64,000 nucleotides of DNA from Nilaparvata lugens (Eukaryota; Arthropoda; Insecta; Hemiptera; Delphacidae), in assembly GCF_014356525.2 (NCBI RefSeq), contig NC_052515.1, forward strand, positions 24,683,212 to 24,747,211, written 5' to 3'. The position numbers and the translations under genes are program-made. Position 1 is the stretch's first letter. Every line of letters begins with the position of its first letter. Below are positions 57,940 to 64,000 of this stretch, in pieces. Under the pieces are notes generated by a model. It saw only the letters and a program-made list of their open reading frames with translations. It had not been told where the DNA came from and did not search any database.

Positions 57940-59100
57940 TTTTATTTATTTATGTAATCAATGAGAATTACACAACTTACAGAAAAGTACCACAGGCTTA
58001 TAAGCCCAAAACGGTTCCAATTCTAATTTATACAACAGTCCAAATGTAGCTAGGTTATGTGTCACTTGACATTCTTCAATTACACACTCAATTTAAAATT
58101 CAGAACACACAAAAATCATTAAGTTATGAAGGAGGGTAAAATAATTGAGCTATGACGTTTCATTAGCAATTGATTACCGTAGTTTTCTTAAAAATCCAAG
58201 AATATACTCAAGATTATTTTGTTGAATAAAAGCCAAGCAATCGCATAATTTCATCATTTTCTAATGTTGTAGATTTGAAAATTTTTATTTTTCTAACGTT
58301 CAACATTACTTTGTTGAATAAAAACCCAGAAATCACATAATTTCATCATTTTATAATGCTGTAACATAAAAAAACGTTCAGCCATGTTTTAAAGTCTGGG
58401 AAAATCATCAAATAAAAGTCGATTTTATGTTAATTTTATGCAAATCAACAGCAATGAGAAGTCGATCTTCAGACGAGATCAAACTTACTAATAACAATGA
58501 TATTCATTTTCTATTAGCTTGTTCTCCAAAGTGATTAATGATAGAATTTTCCAAGGTTATCATGTCACTAGACTAGGATTCACTTCAAACTTTCAGCATT
58601 TGTTAACATTATTATTTCCCATTTAAACAATGCTGCCAGCTGTCAGTTTCCCCCACTGGTCATAAACATATTGGTGTAGGCGATCGACAAATCTGTTCAA
58701 CCTTGAAAATTTTATTGTATCAAGTTTCGAATTGCTTAATAATATTAAGGTTTTATTCTCAATTGTTTTAAAGAATTTCGATCAGTGATTCTAGAATCTC
58801 ACTCATAAATACTTGTATGACAGTGGGCCTATTTCGAATTATCCATTTTTCAATCAATAATACCTAATTTATTTTATTCATTTATTTGCACACAGCTAAA
58901 GATGTGGCTAGTTATACCATTAATCTTGCTAGCATTTTGACTGTTGTATAAATTAGATTTGGAACCGTTCTAGGCGTATAAGCCTGTGGTACTTCTCTGT
59001 AAGTTGTGTGATTCCATGGCTTACTTTAGTAAAGTCTATCTATAGTAGGCTGTGGTGATTCTCATTGATTAAATGAATGAATAAATAAATAGGTCTAATC
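57940..59100. repeat. Inverted pair of retroposon tails with spacer
   Basis: 57945-58075 (minus) and about 58905-59095 (plus) share TTACAGAAAAGTACCACAGG / CCTGTGGTACTTCTCTGTAA, and TATAAGCC...GGTTCCAA sequence. Both end in (AAAT)n at the outer side of the gene-like 3' tail. The spacer is AT-rich with a TTGAATAAAAGCCAAGCAAT-type direct repeat (58225, 58313) and a short foldback at 58576-58650. Confidence 0.7.
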
Positions 59101-59417
59101 TTGGTTCTGATTCTGTTATGTTTTATAGTTGACAATATTAAATAGTGATTGACACAATTTTTTTGTGTTTTTTCAATAAATTTTATTTTAAATTATAGTT
59201 CACAACCTCATTACAATTTGATGTTTTACTAAATATTTAATGCAATTTAGGTATGGTGATCAAAATTCAGGATTCTAAAAAGAACGTGGAGCAAAAACAA
59301 AATGAAAAACTCTGCTATGAACTAACTATATGAAATTGGTTATAAAATATGCATTCAACTATCTATACCTCATGATATTTTTATCATTGTGCAATAGTGT
59401 GAAAGAATTGGTATTAG

Positions 59418-59532
59418 GGCCAGACCACATAGGGGGTTTTCAAGCATTGTTCTAGGGGTTTTTTCAGGCAACAACCCAATCAACCAATCGGAGAGCTTCC
59501 TGCCCTGCAGACTCTAAAAACGCCGTGTGAAA
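59418..59532. repeat. Diverged G-type foldback fragment
   Basis: GGGCCAGACCACATAGGGGG, CCAATCGGAGAGCTTC and AAAACGCCGTGTGAAAGCG resemble element G at 55036 in order and spacing. Confidence 0.5.
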
Positions 59533-59534
59533 GC

Positions 59535-60170
59535 GCCAGAAAATAACGCTTGAGGCTGTGCAAAGGCTAAAAAAAAACTTTCTACTGATGATATTTTTCA
59601 GAGTTTTTCGATCCTTAAATCATCAAGCTATCAAAATGAAAAAGTTTTCTCAGGAAAACATTTTTTCCCGATAATTACTTTTTGAGATACCTAAAGTTCA
59701 AATTTTTGGGACAACATTTCAAATTCGGTAAGAGATAAATCCATGAGATTTAGAGAATAAATTCTTCATGGTATTGTTGACCTAGTGAGACAAAAATTTT
59801 CTGAAAATATCAATTCTTGATAGAGTTATTCAATTTACCAAAAATAACTCAACAAAAAATTATTGAATAACTTTATCAAGAATTGATATTTTCAGAAAAT
59901 TTTTGTTTTAGTAGATCAGCAATATCATGAAAAATCAATCCTCTAAATCTCATGGATTTATCTCTTACCGAGTTTGAAATGTTTTGTCCCAAAAATTTGA
60001 ACTTTAGGCGCTCATATCTCAAAAAGTAATGATCGGGAAAAAATGTTTTCCTGAGAAAACTTTTTCATTTTGATAGCTTAATGATATAAGAGTCGAAAAA
60101 CTTTGAAAAATATCATCAGTAGAAAGTTCATTTTTAGCCTTTGCACAGCCTTAAGCGTTCTTTTCTGGCC
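59535..60170. mobile_element. Family F foldback, full length, about 636 bp
   Basis: GCCAGAAAATAACGCTTGAG and TTAAGCGTTCTTTTCTGGC are the outermost paired ends; TGAGGCTGTGCAAAGGCTAA mirrors TAGCCTTTGCACAGCCTTA. Arms remain complementary to the centre near 59850. It starts 170 bp past the donor of exon 60341 (transcript sense). Confidence 0.92.
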
Positions 60171-60340
60171 CTTACCAGACAGTATAGAATGTAACAACAT
60201 AGTCAGTATACAATGTAAAATTCTATAATCTCTGGCCCTTACAGATTGTTTAGTAACTAGGGAAAAGTTAGATTTAGAAAAGAATCAGTGTGACCCTGTC
60301 TTCATTTCTCACCTCCATACCACAAGATCGTCTCAATTAC

Positions 60341-60639
60341 CTTTGAGCCGAGTGCGCATGCGCAGTAGACGACCGATGCTGCGAGTGCCCGCTAGACACG
60401 GGCGGCCGCTTGAACTCGCCGCCTCCGGAGGAAGAGGACGACCGTGCCGCCCCCGAGGACGCCAAGGTGGAGGCCGAGGAGGCGGCTGCACCTCCGGGAG
60501 CGGGACTTGGCGGGATGCCGTCGGAACCCAGCAGCACCATGGTGCGTTTCGAGTCCTCCAGCAGAGGTCGCACATAGTCGTATGGCCCCAGCTGGCTTTG
60601 GATTTGCTGGCTTACTTTGTCGTTGGTGTTTGGGTTCAC
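60341..60639 (-). CDS. lilli: lilli exon with the N-terminal AF4/FMR2 homology block
   Basis: The acceptor tttcag is at 60640 and the donor G|GTAATT at 60340. The exon is 299 nt, phase 0 in and phase 2 out, and encodes 99 residues starting VNPNTNDKVSQQIQSQLG. This matches the AFF-family segment (human AFF4 around residues 40-65, a helix of the form LSSRIQSMLGNYDE), known from structural work to contact cyclin T1 of P-TEFb. A following LLEDSKR-like stretch and IPPSPAP resemble the fly protein. Residues about 50-99 are low complexity (A/S/G-rich, then SSGHSQHRSS and AHAHS). The exon is strikingly GC-rich against its AT-rich flanks, which creates long shadow frames on both strands. It is not the first coding exon: the preceding family motif ending in ...PYK must come from an upstream exon outside the window. 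Recognition of the family is firm; the ortholog name lilli is inferred because insects normally have a single member. Confidence 0.9.
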
Positions 60640-60814
60640 CTGAAACACAAACAAACAAATTCCATTAATAAACTGATTCATTAATCAAATAGAAACACAT
60701 TGAATTCATGGATCAATTCAATTCAATAATTTAAAAGATCAATGATAAAACATCAGTAATTAAACTGAGAAATCATTTAATAATGACTTCAAGACGAACA
60801 ACATGTCAGGCCTA
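60640..60814. other. Intron upstream of exon 60341-60639
   Basis: Short AT-rich spacer; acceptor region tttgtgtttcag at its edge. Confidence 0.6.
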
Positions 60815-61217
60815 TACTAGTAGTTCTGTGAACAGTAGACCTCACGCAGTATTCTCATCCACAAGTACCTGATCGAAACTACAGACCTTATGGAAATACA
60901 GCAATAGACTGGCTTCTCCACACATCTGTGTAATCACTTGTCAGCTGATTTATGATGAATAATTCTATAGTCTGATTTTTACTCTAATGGAGGCTCCTTT
61001 TTCCTTTTATATTATCTTTGAAATGCAAAATTTCCAGAAAACCTTGTATATACGTCGACGCGCAATTAAAAAGGGAGCATACCTGTCAAATTTCATGAAA
61101 ATCTATTACCGCGCTACATATAACATATAAACATTTAAACATTCAAACATTTAAACATTAAGAGAAATGCCAAACCGTCGACTTGAATCTCAGTCCTCAC
61201 TTCGCTCGGTCAATTAT
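60815..61217. mobile_element. Repeat P, copy 2
   Basis: Matches 46285-46706 from TACTAGTAGTTCTGTGAACA to CACTTCGCTCGGTCAATTA with small deletions. Confidence 0.8.
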
Positions 61218-61740
61218 ATAATTACATTTAGTGAGATTCAAATTATAAAGGAAGACATTGTTGCCAATTTTCAGTTGGTCTTGTGCCATGTAAAAGCTGT
61301 GTATCGTAATATTTATATTGTCTTACTTCAATTCTAACAAATCTCCTCTTTACTGAATTTATTTAGCTATTTAAGTTACATTAAAAATAATTTTCTTTTT
61401 TGTACCAAATTAGATTCCATCAGAACTCTTTCCCCACACACAGACTTGTCTAAGTGGGAAAAATTCACAAGTGTTGTATATTCTTTTATTCATGTACTGT
61501 ATAATGAATTTGTGAATAAAACTTCATTTGATTTGAGTTTCCACCGCCATGTATAGAAGACAGCTTTTCTATAGCAGACTCAAGTTATCCCGGAAAATCT
61601 GAGCTGATATTAATATTGTGATGAATTCAATCACAAATATTATATTTTATTCGCAAAGAGTTTAAGTTTTTTCATGATTCAATCATAATTGAGATTTAAG
61701 CTTGTTGTTGAACTTATTTAGCTGATTCATTGTTGAACAA
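61218..61740. other. AT-rich intron DNA
   Basis: No feature recognised. Confidence 0.5.
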
Positions 61741-61950
61741 AAAAGGAATATCAACTTTAAATTAAAATATTATCAACTTGTTTTATTTGTACTTATGCAT
61801 ATTTCAATCGAGAATAAATTTATACTGAGAAAAAGTGAAAAGGAATATCACCTTTATAAAATTGTAAACGGCAAATATTTTCAACTTGTTTTAATTGTAC
61901 TTATGCATGTTTCAATCGAGAATAAATTTATACTGAGAAAAAGTGGAATT
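61741..61950. repeat. Two-unit tandem duplication, period about 106 bp
   Basis: CAATCGAGAATAAATTTATA followed by CTGAGAAAAAGTG occurs at about 61806 and 61914, preceded both times by TTGTACTTATGCAT. Confidence 0.85.
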
Positions 61951-62719
61951 GTGTGTTCCAAAATCAGTATAGTAATCCATTGTGAGTGTGAGTGCCTCTG
62001 GAAGAGGAACTGAATATTTTTATTTTTAGACAAGTCCAGAACTGGATATTGTTTAGAATAAGAGGGTTCAAGAACTGATTTTTTTATCCCATAAAAAACT
62101 GTTTATTTATGGCTGATGTTGGCATCAAAACAACACGATTAAATGAATGAAGTAGTAATCCATGTTAGGGAGAAGATTTTGACGATATATACAAAATGAC
62201 CGTCTTTTCAAATGAGAGTTTCTAATTTATAAGATCAAGTATCTTCCTTGTTACATAAAACTGAATCACAAATAAAATGCACCTGAATAACAATCTGAAT
62301 AGAATCTATTTTCACAAACACGCCAACGCTTATAGAGGGTAATGGTTCAGATACAAAATCAAAGTTACAAAAATAAAGATAACTGGGGCACAACACATGT
62401 ATTACTAACGCAAGTCTAGCTTAGTTGAGCTTCACACCTTTCTTGAGAGAGACACAAGCCAGCAGTTTTTCTGACAGTGTCTAAACAAATCGTTGGTTCA
62501 TTGTGCCAATATTATTCTAAACTTCAAGTCTGTCTTTGTAGCTGATTTTTTTCCTTCTTATACTTTCAACTTTACTTTCCTTATAATTTTTCCTTGTTAG
62601 TTTAGATTATTCATATTTTAACATTGCATTGAATATGGAAGAAGATTTAGATGTATTTATTTATCTATTAGTACTACAATTGGAAATGTTGAGAGAGGGA
62701 AGGATATTTGATCATCCAG
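61951..62719. other. AT-rich intron DNA
   Basis: No feature recognised. Confidence 0.5.
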
Positions 62720-62959
62720 GGTATCAGAGAAGGTAGCTAAGTGTAGAAATTGAAAATAATTTAAGTATCCAAATTCGAAATGTCTCCGCATCCTTATACT
62801 TTACCTTCTACCCCACCTACGCACTCCACCACGTTCTGACACATGAGAATACATTTTGCTGAGGGTGATGCCCACATAAACTCTATGCTTGTGCGTGGCT
62901 AATGAGGCGGATGATAATAACATGCATTTCCAACACTCTCAGCTACCTTCTCTGATACC
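62720..62959. mobile_element. TIR element U, about 240 bp
   Basis: GGTATCAGAGAAGGTAGCTA at left and TCAGCTACCTTCTCTGATACC at right form 20-bp inverted ends around a non-palindromic interior of about 190 bp. One copy only in the window. Confidence 0.75.
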
Positions 62960-63005
62960 ACCATGTTTCAACCCTTACGACTAAAATTTGATTTGAAATA
63001 CTCAT

Positions 63006-63158
63006 AGTGCCGGTTGCACAACAGCCGGTTTAATTTTAACCGTGATCAATTCCTCGAGAACCAATCAGAGAAGCCGTCTTTTCAAAAACGCCTTCTCTGA
63101 TTGGTTCACGTGAAATTAATCACGGTTAACATTCAACTGGCTGTTGTGCAACTGGGCC
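63006..63158. mobile_element. Family A foldback MITE
   Basis: GTGCCGGTTGCACAACAGCC and GGCTGTTGTGCAACTGGGCC; arms CCAATCAGAGAAGCCGT / AACGCCTTCTCTGATTGG. 153 bp. Confidence 0.92.
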
Positions 63159-63199
63159 ATGGTATTTAGATTGTGGTCGGTGCATGAATATTAATGAAA

Positions 63200-63435
63200 T
63201 CTTTAATACATTGAAGTAAAGAATTGGCTTATACACGTACGAAAAAGGAAATTCACCAATGACTCATCATCACGTCTGAACTACTGGACTGATTTACTTG
63301 AAATTTTACATCTTGATTTTCAATTTACCTAGGATGGTTATATGACTATTATAATTCTTCAAGATTCCAGGAGATCAAGTTTTCAGTTGGTCAAGTTTTT
63401 AATTATACCCTTGAGGAGCATGGTTTATCTGCTAG
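63200..63435 (+). mobile_element. Helitron-2, complete, 236 bp
   Basis: A|TCTTTAATACATTGAAGTAA at 63200, GGCTTATACACGTACG inside, and GGAGCATGGTTTATCTGCTAG|T at 63435. Confidence 0.9.
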
Positions 63436-63555
63436 TAGATTATAATAATGTGATTAATTTGAAAGTAGATGATGAGTAAGGTGTGGAAGAATCAAAGAGT
63501 GAGAGGTACCGAGATTTCAGTGATAGTTCATCAGAGGTTGAGCTAGTGTCAAGAT
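63436..63555 (-). repeat. Helitron flank duplicated from/at 32801-32914
   Basis: About 115 bp next to the Helitron 3' end (ACTCTTTGATTCTTCCACACC on the minus strand) matches 32801-32914 in inverted orientation, continuing the Helitron homology outside its boundary. Confidence 0.85.
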
Positions 63556-64000
63556 CATGAATATAAAAATATCATCATAATTGATAGGAATAACATCTAC
63601 AAATGTTTAACCGCAAAAGAGATTTTGGTTTATAATATTGGTTGTTTACATCTATTGCTACTTGCTTGTTAAAATAGTCTCATTTCTTATTGGTGATAAT
63701 TTCAAAATAAAACAGAGATTTTGTTTCCCCCTAATAAATGTTTACAACAACTGTTGCTAGAATTCCTAAGTCACTAGTAAAAGTTCTCTCTAATAATAAT
63801 GTTTTGTAAATATTATTTCAACTCCTGTTGCGTAGGCACAGAAGACCCATCACAACAACCTTAGGTGGATGTGAAATTATTCTCTTCACAAGCTGCACCG
63901 AGTGTGAATTTCCTAGCTTGGCGTCCTCTACACACACACACATACAGCTGGCTGTCACTGTCAGCTGTTGAGCTGATAACTTTCACAGTTTGTCAAATTG
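63556..64000. other. Intron DNA to window end
   Basis: Unique sequence with GCTGGCTGTCACTGTCAGCTGTTGAGCTG-type small dyads near 63948-63976. No exon recognised. Confidence 0.45.

Larger units (their letters stand above)
18292..60639 (-). other. lilli: lilli (AF4/FMR2 family) transcription unit, internal part
   Basis: Six minus-strand exons join into one open reading frame of about 384 residues. Exit phases are 2, 0, 0, 0, 1, 2 and each entry phase matches. Introns are about 4054, 1588, 1995, 3094 and 30463 nt. Family knowledge: AF4/FMR2 proteins (AFF1-4, fly Lilliputian) are nuclear, Ser/Pro-rich scaffolds that join P-TEFb, ELL and ENL/AF9 in the Super Elongation Complex, which releases paused RNA polymerase II. 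Seen here are the N-terminal homology block and the ILKEM block in the order of the family. Missing are the first exon(s) upstream of 64,000, the acidic LEDDL-type block and the C-terminal homology domain, expected below 18,292. I could not find further exons in 1-18,291. An unseen small symmetric exon in the 30 kb intron cannot be excluded. Confidence 0.85.

Noticed and set aside
60343..60684. Long open frames on the plus strand and other minus frames across the lilli exon
   Set aside because: GC-rich exon shadow frames; only the minus frame with the AF4/FMR2 motif and matching splice phases is coding.

Overview
The window is a 64 kb piece of a large, AT-rich, repeat-laden animal genome. It looks like an insect, probably a hemipteran of the planthopper type. 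That inference rests on long introns, many Helitron and foldback MITE copies, (CCTAA)-like tracts and an insect-style lilliputian gene. There is no bacterial-style gene content: nearly all long open frames are translations of (GAA)n, (GGA)n, (CT)n or satellite DNA.

The one gene supported is on the minus strand, an AF4/FMR2-family gene (lilliputian, lilli), the scaffold of the Super Elongation Complex. Six coding exons are seen, in transcript order 60639-60341, 56286-55998, 54409-54344, 52348-52253, 49158-49062 and 18598-18292. All have AG acceptors and GT donors, and the phases chain without conflict (exit phases 2,0,0,0,1,2), giving about 384 residues of open protein. Exon 60639-60341 holds the N-terminal homology segment (KVSQQIQSQLGPYD), which in human AFF4 contributes to cyclin T1/P-TEFb binding. 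Exons 54409-54344 and 52348-52253 hold the ILK|EM segment, which in AFF4 lies in the ELL-binding region. The other exons are Ser/Pro/His/Gln-rich linker. The true N-terminus lies beyond 64,000 and the C-terminal half below 18,292; neither is seen.

Layout. 1-18,291 is the intron (or introns) after the last visible exon: GA/CT microsatellite blocks, an eight-unit satellite at 7.1-8.6 kb split by a MITE, a Helitron at 14-15 kb and a pair of abutting MITEs at 15.4-15.9 kb. 18.6-49.06 kb is one apparent 30.5 kb intron holding most of the mobile DNA: two Helitron families (one in tandem head-to-tail, one with a MITE in its terminus), long palindromes, retroposon 3' ends and purine-rich blocks. 49-60.6 kb holds the compact exon cluster, with a tandem array that contains copies of an exon end and its 5' splice site, and two related foldback copies at opposite ends of one intron. 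60.6-64 kb is the upstream intron with more transposon copies.

The mobile DNA falls into recurring families, named here for cross-reference: A (ends GGTTGCACAA), B (ends GCTGCGTTTACACC), C (ends AAGGTGCGTACAGA), D (ends TATAGTGAGGTCCACG), E (ends ACAGGGTGTCCC), F (ends AAGGCTGTGCAAA), G (CACACGAGGCGTT), Helitron-1, Helitron-2, and several retroposon tails. No RNA gene, CRISPR array or complete autonomous transposase was found. No clearly new biological system is proven; the strongest leads are the duplicated splice-site array, the intron-bridging foldbacks and the very long intronic hairpins.
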